Of a stretch of DNA of 64,000 bases, positions 34,962 through 41,715 are shown one piece after another. Positions within the stretch are counted from its first letter, which is position 1. Each line of letters opens with the position of its first letter. The stretch is from Alistipes sp. Lineage in GTDB: Bacteria > Bacteroidota > Bacteroidia > Bacteroidales > Rikenellaceae. The notes below the pieces were generated by a model that saw only the letters and a program-made list of their open reading frames with translations, made no database searches and had not been told where the DNA came from. The translations under genes were made by a program, and so were the position numbers. The stretch spans positions 1-64,000 of the forward strand of contig JAFZFP010000027.1 in NCBI GenBank assembly GCA_017555905.1, read 5' to 3'.

Positions 34962-35589
34962 CTATTCCCTACAGTTTATTACACACTACACCGATAAGTA
35001 CTCCTATGTAGACTCTGTGCGCATAGCCTTGGAGGGTGGATGCCGATGGATTCAGCTTCGAATGAAGGGTGCTTCAGATTTGTTGTTGGAGGAGACGGCT
35101 CTCGTGGTACAGGCGATGTGCAAGGAGTATGGAGCGACATTTATCGTGGATGACGATGTCTACTTGGCTAAAAAGATTGGGGCTGATGGAGTGCATCTCG
35201 GTAAGAGTGATATGCCTATATCGGAGGCTCGACAGATTCTTGGTCAGAGCTACATTATTGGAGCTACGGTAAATACCTTTGAGGATATAGCGCGCGCGAT
35301 GGCAAATAGTAGACCCGACTATTTTGGCTGTGGGCCATTCCGTTACACATCGACCAAGAAGAATCTTTCGCCCATCCTTGGGTATGAGGGTTACAGAGAT
35401 ATAATCAGAAGGATGAGAGACCGCAATATAGATATTCCGCTTGTCGCCATTGGAGGTATTGCGAAGGATGATATCCCCGAACTATTGAGGTGTGGAGTAG
35501 ACGGTATTGCGCTTAGTGGTAGCGTCATCAATGCCACAGCCCCCATACAGCAGATGCACGAGGTGGCGGCTATCATTCTCAAAAAGTAG
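34948..35589 (+). CDS. thiE: Thiamin phosphate synthase
   Basis: A 213-residue TIM-barrel enzyme joining HMP-PP and thiazole phosphate. The ATG at 34948 (MITNNYSLQF) is preferred to the TTG two codons earlier. Conserved parts: 'WIQLRMKGA', 'FIVDDDVYLA', 'GVHLGKSDMP' and 'VAIGGIAKDDI'. The start lies inside thiD, so the genes are coupled. A second ThiE-like gene ends this operon. Confidence 0.9.
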   Translation: MITNNYSLQFITHYTDKYSYVDSVRIALEGGCRWIQLRMKGASDLLLEETALVVQAMCKEYGATFIVDDDVYLAKKIGADGVHLGKSDMPISEARQILGQSYIIGATVNTFEDIARAMANSRPDYFGCGPFRYTSTKKNLSPILGYEGYRDIIRRMRDRNIDIPLVAIGGIAKDDIPELLRCGVDGIALSGSVINATAPIQQMHEVAAIILKK

Positions 35590-35639
35590 AACCAAACCTA
35601 TTAATAAATAATCTAAAGTTATATAAAAAGATTAGAGTT

Positions 35640-36410
35640 ATGATTGAAAGAAACGTATCACACGGTATTATCTCCACCTACTTTGATAAGTTGGAGAAGA
35701 ATTTGGATTTGGATGTAGCCATCGTTGGTGGAGGTCCTTCGGGCATTGTTGCGGCATACTATCTGGCTAAGGCGGGTTTGAAGGTGGCTCAGTTCGACAG
35801 AAAACTATCACCTGGCGGTGGTATGTGGGGCGGTGCTATGATGTTTAACCAGATTGTCGTTCAGGAGGAGGCACTCCACATCATCAAGGAGTTTGATATC
35901 AACTACGAGCAGTACGACAGCAACCTCTATGTGATGGACTCGGTGGAGAGCACCGCAGCGTTGCTCTACAAGGCTGTTCACGCCGGAGCAACAATCTTCA
36001 ACTGCTACTCGGTTGAGGATGTAATCTTCAAGAACGATGTGGTGAGTGGCGTTGTGGTCAATTGGACTCCTGTCCTCAGAGAGGGTATGCACGTAGACCC
36101 ACTCAATATTATGGCAAAGTGTGTCATTGACGGTACGGGCCACGATAGCGAGATGTGTTGCACCGTGGCACGTAAGAATGGCATCCGCTTGGCAACTGAC
36201 ACAGGTGCTGTGATTGGCGAGCGTTCGTTGGATGTTGTCGCTGGTGAGCAGGAGGTTGTGAATGGCACTAAGGAGATCTACCCTGGTCTCTATGTGTGCG
36301 GTATGGCTGCTTCGGCAGTGAGTGGAACACCACGTATGGGCCCTATCTTTGGTGGTATGCTACTCTCTGGTAAGAAGGTTGCTGACCTTATCATTGAGAA
36401 GTTGAAATAA
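35640..36410 (+). CDS. thi4: Thi4-family thiazole synthase, His-type (sulfide-using)
   Basis: A 256-residue FAD/NAD-fold protein. The dinucleotide loop is 'VGGGPSG' (29-35), and 'GGGMWGGAMM' (59-68) and 'RMGPIFGGMLLSGKK' are Thi4 hallmarks. At the position where yeast Thi4 has its sacrificial Cys ('CCMDP'), this protein has H151-V-D153-P, the form of archaeal Thi4 that makes ADP-thiazole from NAD, glycine and external sulfide. Usual Bacteroidota operons use ThiG/ThiS/ThiH, which are not in this operon. The product still needs hydrolysis to thiazole phosphate; no Nudix gene is present here. Confidence 0.87.
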   Translation: MIERNVSHGIISTYFDKLEKNLDLDVAIVGGGPSGIVAAYYLAKAGLKVAQFDRKLSPGGGMWGGAMMFNQIVVQEEALHIIKEFDINYEQYDSNLYVMDSVESTAALLYKAVHAGATIFNCYSVEDVIFKNDVVSGVVVNWTPVLREGMHVDPLNIMAKCVIDGTGHDSEMCCTVARKNGIRLATDTGAVIGERSLDVVAGEQEVVNGTKEIYPGLYVCGMAASAVSGTPRMGPIFGGMLLSGKKVADLIIEKLK

Positions 36411-36970
36411 TGAAGATTATTGCCATCACAACCCCAAAGGTCATAGATGAGGATGCCTTTATTATCAAGGGATTGATTGATAGGGGTGTCGATATGATAC
36501 ATCTTAGGAAGCCCGACTCCACTATTGACGAGTGTCGCAGGCTCTTGGAGATGCTTGGGAAGGAACTTAGGCAAAAGATTGTTGTTCACGACTATCCCGA
36601 ATTGTTTGATGAGTTCTCGCTCAGAGGGATTCATATAAACAGAAATGTGACAACCTATCCCCAGGGGTATGATGGTCTAAGGACGCGCTCCTGCCATACG
36701 TTGGAGGAGGTGGTGCGTTATAAGGGTGAGTGCGACTACCTCTTCCTAAGCCCTATCTTCGATAGTATCTCAAAGAGGGGGTACCTATCGAGATTCGATG
36801 AAGAGGGGTTGCGGAGGGCCTCGATGAGTGGTATCATAGATGAAAAGGTTGTAGCCTTAGGTGGCGTCACCTTCGACAAGATTGCCTATCTTCGGGGGTT
36901 AAACTTTGGTGGAGTGGCAATGGTAGGCGAGATCTATGGCGTTGAGGCAATGAATCATCTAAGACGTTGA
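36410..36970 (+). CDS. Second ThiE/TenI-like protein
   Basis: A 186-residue TIM-barrel protein of the thiamin phosphate synthase/TenI superfamily: 'MIHLRKPDSTIDECRRLLE', 'KIVVHDYPELFDEF', 'GIHINRN' and 'VVALGGVTFDKI'. It is shorter and more divergent than the ThiE at 34948 and lacks its 'VDDDVYLA' block, so a TenI-like isomerase or a regulatory role is possible. Its ATG overlaps the thi4 stop by one base, so it is tightly coupled. Confidence 0.8.
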   Translation: MKIIAITTPKVIDEDAFIIKGLIDRGVDMIHLRKPDSTIDECRRLLEMLGKELRQKIVVHDYPELFDEFSLRGIHINRNVTTYPQGYDGLRTRSCHTLEEVVRYKGECDYLFLSPIFDSISKRGYLSRFDEEGLRRASMSGIIDEKVVALGGVTFDKIAYLRGLNFGGVAMVGEIYGVEAMNHLRR

Positions 36971-36988
36971 TTTATAAATGTCTATTAA

Positions 36989-37020
36989 TACTAAAAGCGA
37001 CCTTTGAGGGTCGCTTTTAG
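36989..37020 (+). terminator. Terminator of the thiamin operon
   Basis: ACTAAAAGCGACC (36989-37001) and GGTCGCTTTTAGT (37008-37020) pair perfectly over a 6-base loop. The A-run/T-run inside the stem makes it work in either direction; the gene on the other side (37041, minus) is convergent. Confidence 0.8.
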
Positions 37021-37040
37021 TGTATATAAAGGTACTTCAA

Positions 37041-37388
37041 CTACAGTTCAAAGTCGAATGACCTCTTTTCGGTGGCATCGGTGATATGTTGCCATATATA
37101 CTCCTGTGATTCGTTCATAGGGCCATTGGTGGTAGCAACGTCATAGAGCAACTCCTTGGCCCACGTAGCCTCCTCTTCGCCAAGGGTGGAGAGGGCTGCT
37201 GCTGAGGACTGCATATCGAGGTGTTGGGCGATGAGCATAACGCTCTCTATCTGGTCTTCGCTAACAAAGCGTGCAAGGCCATATATGAGCTTGCGTGCCG
37301 CTTCTACACTCTGTGAATTATCGCTTTCGGCAATTAGGAGCTGTCCCAACTTTAGAATTGCACAAAAGTCTCGCTTCATAAATCTCAT
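37041..37388 (-). CDS. Small helical protein next to TerB-like gene
   Basis: A 115-residue all-helical cytoplasmic protein. The ATG at 37388 or the one at 37379 (MKRDFCAILK) could be used; the first overlaps nothing. It contains 'FVSEDQIESVMLIAQHL' and 'GEEEATWAKELLYDVAT'. I do not recognise a family with certainty; its helical make-up is compatible with a small TerB-like or accessory fold. It starts 2 bases from, or within, the stop region of the TerB-like gene, so the two form an operon. Confidence 0.6.
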   Translation of the reverse strand: MRFMKRDFCAILKLGQLLIAESDNSQSVEAARKLIYGLARFVSEDQIESVMLIAQHLDMQSSAAALSTLGEEEATWAKELLYDVATTNGPMNESQEYIWQHITDATEKRSFDFEL

Positions 37389-37389
37389 A

Positions 37390-38172
37390 CTACTCAAGTC
37401 TTAAAAGGTTGCCTACTGCGTCGTTTACTGCACAATATATGTTGTCGAGCAATACCATCGACTCAATGCCCTTGAGTTTATAGCCATTGTCGGTCTCCAA
37501 GGCAAAGATGATGTCGCCTCTAATCTCGGCGCCCGAGCCATAGAGTATTGTTCCAGTCATATTGTCGCCGATATCCTCCTTGGCATAGCCATTCCTATCG
37601 ACCAAGAAGACGAGGTGACAACCAACAAGGCCGACACGCTTAGATAGTTCGTTGAGTGGGGCGGTGTAGCGCACAACCTCCAGACGCTCAGCATCTATCT
37701 GTTCACCAAGGTCGGCATCGAGTTGCTGCCAATCTTCGGCCTCGCTCTGGAAAGGACGTGCAAGACCATTGGTCTGGGCGATGATGAATGTTGGAGAGAT
37801 GACGTCGTCGGGGTCATCAACAAGAGGGGTGGTGGGCTGAGGTAGACCACATAGTTTGATAGCACCATTGAACATAGTGATCTCATTCTCAGTGATATCG
37901 CCATCGGCACGAACGATGTCGGCATAGACGTTCACAACCTTCTGCTTGGCATCGACATCCATATTTGCAACGAGTTCTACTGCCTGCTCGATGCTCATCT
38001 GGTTATTTGCGCAGTCCACGACCATTTGCATTGCGTCGTCGTTGAATCCATTGATGCTATAATAGAAATCGGTAAGTGGAGATACCGCCTCACGCTTTAT
38101 CTGGCCATCGGCTGTGACAATGCAAGAGCCAATCTTGTAGATGGCCGCCAATAGTTCTATAGTAACTTTCAT
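37390..38172 (-). CDS. TerB-like domain protein
   Basis: A 260-residue protein. Residues about 5-112 fit the TerB/DjlA N-terminal helical fold with paired metal-contact acids: 'YKIGSCIVTADGQIKREAV' (11-29) and 'YADIVRADGDITENEITMF' (82-100), the typical 'D.D G.i...E' pattern repeated. The rest (about 125-260) is an unrecognised beta-rich domain ending 'VGNLLRLE'. TerB proteins bind divalent metal and belong to stress-response systems. No TerC, TerD or TerY gene is adjacent; a vWA/kinase-like pair at 5644-7482 is 30 kb away. Confidence 0.68.
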   Translation of the reverse strand: MKVTIELLAAIYKIGSCIVTADGQIKREAVSPLTDFYYSINGFNDDAMQMVVDCANNQMSIEQAVELVANMDVDAKQKVVNVYADIVRADGDITENEITMFNGAIKLCGLPQPTTPLVDDPDDVISPTFIIAQTNGLARPFQSEAEDWQQLDADLGEQIDAERLEVVRYTAPLNELSKRVGLVGCHLVFLVDRNGYAKEDIGDNMTGTILYGSGAEIRGDIIFALETDNGYKLKGIESMVLLDNIYCAVNDAVGNLLRLE

Positions 38173-38208
38173 AAGGCAAGGGTTTTAGGGGTGATACATT
38201 CTTCTCTA

Positions 38209-38239
38209 CAAATATAACAGATAAAATCTAAATAAGCAA
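38209..38239 (-). promoter_or_regulatory. Promoter of TerB-like operon
   Basis: On the minus strand, TTG (38239-38237), 20 bases, then TATATTTG (38216-38209), an exact fit to the Bacteroidota consensus. The start codon lies 36 bases further on. Confidence 0.75.
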
Positions 38240-38366
38240 TAAAATTAAGAAGTTTAATTAAGAATAATTGGGCTTAGGGCGTGGAGATTGTACAACGAGG
38301 ATAGGTCGTTGCAATTAAAAAAGGGAGAATAGGGGGGGATATCGCCCTACCTCACTTTTATTACTC

Positions 38367-38885
38367 CTACTCCGCCAGTTTTGCTATCTGTTCGAGGATT
38401 TGGGGTAGGTGGGTGGGAGCGTACTCGATGGTGGTGAACTCTACGAGGCCCTGGCGGTTGATAAGGTAGGTGCGAGGGACATAGGTCGTGGCGTAGAGTT
38501 GGTAGATTGTGGCATCACCATCGGCAATGGCGTCGAAAGTGTAGCTGTGGAGGTTCATATAGGTCTCGATATCCTCGGCTCTACCGCCACGTGAGACAGC
38601 GATAATTGTCGTATTGAGGGCCTCGATTTGCGATTTATAGAGCATAACATCGTCGAAGAGGTTCTTGCAGTCGGGGCAGGTGTGTGAGAAGAGGATGAGT
38701 AGCACGATGTCGCCCTCGTGTGCCGAGAGCGAGAAGATTTCGCCCGAGAGTGTTGTGGCCGAAAAGTCGGGGGCATAATCCCCGACGTTGATGATTGAGG
38801 ACTCCTCGTAAGTGGGGAGCTCCTCGTTGATGGTGCCACACGCAACCATACACACGGCAAACAGTAGTTGGGCTATCTTCTTCAT
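38367..38885 (-). CDS. Redoxin-domain (AhpC/TlpA-like) lipoprotein
   Basis: A 172-residue thioredoxin-fold lipoprotein. The start is the ATG at 38885 (MKKIAQLLFA), which gives lipid site C16 in 'VCMVAC'. 'VGDYAPDFSATTLSGE' (34-49) opens the redoxin domain, and the active site is C70-P-D-C73 in 'LFSHTCPDCKNLF'. It probably exchanges disulfides with periplasmic proteins. A TACCTTTG box (38910-38903) lies 18 bases before the start. Confidence 0.82.
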   Translation of the reverse strand: MKKIAQLLFAVCMVACGTINEELPTYEESSIINVGDYAPDFSATTLSGEIFSLSAHEGDIVLLILFSHTCPDCKNLFDDVMLYKSQIEALNTTIIAVSRGGRAEDIETYMNLHSYTFDAIADGDATIYQLYATTYVPRTYLINRQGLVEFTTIEYAPTHLPQILEQIAKLAE

Positions 38886-39006
38886 CCTACTTGGATTTTC
38901 CACAAAGGTACGAAAAGTTTGCAAATAATATCGCCCTACCACTCTCTTTTACACCCTCGCCCAAAGGTTAATGCGAAGTAACACTCTTCAAATAGAAATA
39001 ATTTTA

Positions 39007-39014
39007 TAAATTTG
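39007..39014 (+). promoter_or_regulatory. -7 box before GNAT-like gene
   Basis: TAAATTTG fits TAnnTTTG and lies 18 bases before the ATG at 39033. The -33 region has only a partial match. Confidence 0.45.
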
Positions 39015-39032
39015 TACTACGGACCATTTTAA

Positions 39033-40223
39033 ATGGCCACAAGACCCAAACTAGAAGAGGCTAAACAAGACTTTATGACGAGTACTAACCAGAGCAATAT
39101 TGTTATTAAAGAGGTAATAACAAGAGGCGAACTTAGACGATTCGTACAATTCGGAATAGACCTGTACAAGGGTAATCCATACTACTGTCCGCCAATATTT
39201 TTTGACGAGGTAAACACCTTCGATCCGAAGAGCAATCCCGCGCTTGAGGTTTGCGATTATGTCGTATATATGGCCTATCGCAACGAGCAAATTGTGGGTC
39301 GCATAGTGGGCATCATTAACCATCGTGCCAATGAGGCTTGGGGCGTTAAGAAGTGCCGTTTTGGTTGGTTCGATTTTGTAGATGATTATGATGTGTTCAA
39401 GGCACTGCTCGATGCTGTTGCCGAGTGGGGTAGGAGCAGGGGTATGCTCTGCTTGAATGGCCCAGTGGGTTTCACGGATTTCGATCATCAGGGCCTATTG
39501 TTGGAGGGCTTCGACTATAACGCCCCTATGGCCAGCCTCTATACACATCCCTACTATGTCGCTCATTACGAGCGATATGGATTGAGCAAGGAGGCCGATT
39601 GGATTGAGTACCAAATCACACCACCCGCGGAAGCCCCAGAGCGAATGAGGCGTGTCGCACAAATCGTTGAGGAGCGTTGCGGATTACATATCGTAAAGGT
39701 TAAAAACTCTAGAGAGTTGAGGAAGAGGTATGGCTACTCTTATTTCGATGTCTTGGATGCGGCATACCAGAAGTTGTATAACTATCAGCCAATGACACAA
39801 CGCCAGAAGCAGTACTACTGCAAGATGTATTTCCCGATTCTTAACTATGACTTTGTTACGATGGTTGCTAATGAGCAGGATGAGATTGTGGCTGTGGGAT
39901 TGGGTATGCCATCGCTCTCTGAGGCGTTGCGCAAGTGTGGCGGCCATCTCTTCCCATTTGGCTGGTATCACCTCCTCAAAGCGTTGAAATCTAAGAAGAT
40001 GACAGACTTCGACTTGTTGCTTATTGCGGTGCGCCCCGACTATCAGGACAAGGGCGTTACGGCACTTATCTTCAAAGAGATGACACCCCATTTCCAGAGA
40101 TATGGCGTCCAGCGAGTTGAGACAACTGCCATCCTCGAAACAAATCACAAGAGTCTTGCAAACTTTGCCGACTTCGACCATATCCAACACAAGCGTCGCA
40201 GAGCCTACATCAAGGAGTTGTAA
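39033..40223 (+). CDS. GNAT-like acyltransferase, large Bacteroidota form
   Basis: A 396-residue cytoplasmic protein. Residues about 20-210 include 'RRFVQFGIDLYKGNPYYCPP' and 'FFDEVNTFDPKSNPALE', the opening of a family annotated as GNAT-like. The C-terminal half has the acetyl-CoA-site pattern 'LLLIAVRPDYQDKGVTALIF' (about 330-349) and 'VETTAILETNHKSLANF', typical of GNAT motif A and B. The ATG at 39075 is an alternative start. It stands alone, with a terminator after it. The acceptor substrate is unknown. Confidence 0.75.
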   Translation: MATRPKLEEAKQDFMTSTNQSNIVIKEVITRGELRRFVQFGIDLYKGNPYYCPPIFFDEVNTFDPKSNPALEVCDYVVYMAYRNEQIVGRIVGIINHRANEAWGVKKCRFGWFDFVDDYDVFKALLDAVAEWGRSRGMLCLNGPVGFTDFDHQGLLLEGFDYNAPMASLYTHPYYVAHYERYGLSKEADWIEYQITPPAEAPERMRRVAQIVEERCGLHIVKVKNSRELRKRYGYSYFDVLDAAYQKLYNYQPMTQRQKQYYCKMYFPILNYDFVTMVANEQDEIVAVGLGMPSLSEALRKCGGHLFPFGWYHLLKALKSKKMTDFDLLLIAVRPDYQDKGVTALIFKEMTPHFQRYGVQRVETTAILETNHKSLANFADFDHIQHKRRRAYIKEL

Positions 40224-40233
40224 TGTGCTTATT

Positions 40234-40326
40234 ATGAGCGGCACACTTTCGTAAAATAGATTTGGACAGTTATTCCCCGAGGTAGATGTCCGCTATCTTG
40301 AAGATAACGAGGCAGTTGTGATGTAA
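40234..40326 (+). pseudogene. Short open frame interrupted by one stop
   Basis: Starting at an ATG, 'MSGTLS' is followed by an in-frame TAA (40252), then 'NRFGQLFPEVDVRYLEDNEA' and 'VVM' to a TAA at 40324. The second part looks protein-like. This is either a remnant of a longer gene or chance; I cannot tell. It lies between the GNAT-like gene and its terminator. Confidence 0.25.
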
Positions 40327-40353
40327 TAATGTTGTAAAATGCCCAAGAAAAAG

Positions 40354-40391
40354 ATGTGCCTATCCGCGAAAGGATAGGCACATTCTGTTTT
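40354..40391. terminator. Terminator between GNAT-like and zinc-ribbon genes
   Basis: ATGTGCCTATCC (40354-40365) and GGATAGGCACAT (40372-40383) pair perfectly over GCGAAA, followed by TCTGTTTTAT on the plus strand. On the minus strand a T-rich TCTTTTTCTTGG follows, so it can serve both convergent genes. Confidence 0.85.
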
Positions 40392-40404
40392 ATGGTGGTG
40401 GTCG

Positions 40405-41658
40405 TTACTCGAAGTAGGTCTCTTGTGAGCCACTATGGCGACCGTCGATATAGATATCTACCTTGTAGGTACCCTTCTCGAAGGAGCTTCCGTCGTAGAA
40501 GATGCTCACGGGGACTGACTGATTCTCGTAGTCTACCTTACGCACAGCCGAAGCCATCATCTCGTCGCCCTCGAAGTTGAACAATATCATCTCCTCCGAC
40601 GAGAGGACATAGCCATCGGGGGCAGTGATACAGATGTAGATGCTCTTCTCGCCTGGCTCTGCAAGTTCGTTAGCCGTAAGTTCGAGATCGACTCTTAGGC
40701 GTGAGGCCATCTTTATACGGCGTACCTCCTTAGACTTGTCGTTGAGGGCAACCATACGGATACCGCTCGCACGGATGACTGCACCGATACGTACCTTTGT
40801 GCCAAGTTCATCGGCCTTCTCCTCGGCAACGTCGGCACGCAACTGAGCCGAGGTAATCTCCTTCTTGTAGGCTACGTTCTGGGCCTGAAGGTTGCTGTTG
40901 ATGGTGTTGAGCGAGTCGATCTGCTTGAGGTAACCCTTCATTACGCCACGGAGAGTCTCCACCTCGCGCTTGTACTTAGCAAGTTGGTTGTAGTTGTAGG
41001 TCTTCTCCTTCTGCAACTGCTCCAACATAACCACAGCCTCCTGATACTTGACAAGCATAGTGTCGTTCTGATCCTTGAGGCTCTCAAGTTCGGTAACGAG
41101 GCTCTCGGCATCGCGCTGGAGTAGGGCATTCTGCTCCTCGAAGAGTTGGCGGGCAGACTGCACAATGGCGTAGTCGGCCTCAATGCTCTTATTCTTAAGG
41201 CCGTAGTTGATGCTAAAGTAGGCCGCAGGGATGAGCAACACCAAGAGTAAGATGGCTATAAGACGGTAGCCCTTCAGTGAACGCTGGTTGCGCTCAAGGT
41301 CGGCCTTGAGGTCATCAACCTCAGCGTCGCTATAGGTGCTATTGTCGTATATAGGGGTGTTATACACCGTCTCTTTTGGATCCTCCTTAGGGCTCTCCTC
41401 GTTGGTGGGAGTAGGAGTTGCCGTCTCGTTCTGTGGCGTTGTCTCCTTCGACTCCTCGGCGTGCTCGTCGTTGAGTGTGCACTGATTCTGGCGCTCGGCG
41501 AGGATGTCGTTGAGGGTCTTAGGGGCTTGGGTCACCACCTCATCCGTAGGGGTTGTGGTTGGAGTATCTGGGGTTGTTATAGGCTCACCGCAGATAGGGC
41601 AAGCCTTAGACTTGCTCGACACGGGATTGCCACACTGTTTACATCTTATAAGTGCCAT
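40405..41658 (-). CDS. Zinc-ribbon, single-span coiled-coil membrane protein
   Basis: A 417-residue protein. An N-terminal zinc ribbon (C6, C9, C20, C23 in 'CKQCG' and 'CPICG') is followed by a Thr/Pro/Glu-rich disordered stretch (about 25-110), one membrane segment (131-152), a long coiled coil (about 158-300, repeated Glu/Lys/Gln heptads) and a beta-rich C-terminal domain (about 305-417). Similar coiled-coil proteins without the ribbon are common in Bacteroidota. The topology is probably ribbon inside and coiled coil outside. Function is unknown. Confidence 0.7.
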   Translation of the reverse strand: MALIRCKQCGNPVSSKSKACPICGEPITTPDTPTTTPTDEVVTQAPKTLNDILAERQNQCTLNDEHAEESKETTPQNETATPTPTNEESPKEDPKETVYNTPIYDNSTYSDAEVDDLKADLERNQRSLKGYRLIAILLLVLLIPAAYFSINYGLKNKSIEADYAIVQSARQLFEEQNALLQRDAESLVTELESLKDQNDTMLVKYQEAVVMLEQLQKEKTYNYNQLAKYKREVETLRGVMKGYLKQIDSLNTINSNLQAQNVAYKKEITSAQLRADVAEEKADELGTKVRIGAVIRASGIRMVALNDKSKEVRRIKMASRLRVDLELTANELAEPGEKSIYICITAPDGYVLSSEEMILFNFEGDEMMASAVRKVDYENQSVPVSIFYDGSSFEKGTYKVDIYIDGRHSGSQETYFE

Positions 41659-41686
41659 TCTTTATCTATGAGTTGGTTTTATGTTA

Positions 41687-41715
41687 CAAATATAACGCTT
41701 TTGCCTATATATCAA
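41687..41715 (-). promoter_or_regulatory. Promoter of zinc-ribbon gene
   Basis: Minus strand TTG (41715-41713), 18 bases, TATATTTG (41694-41687). The start codon is 28 bases past the box. The -33 is just inside the end of recG. Confidence 0.65.
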
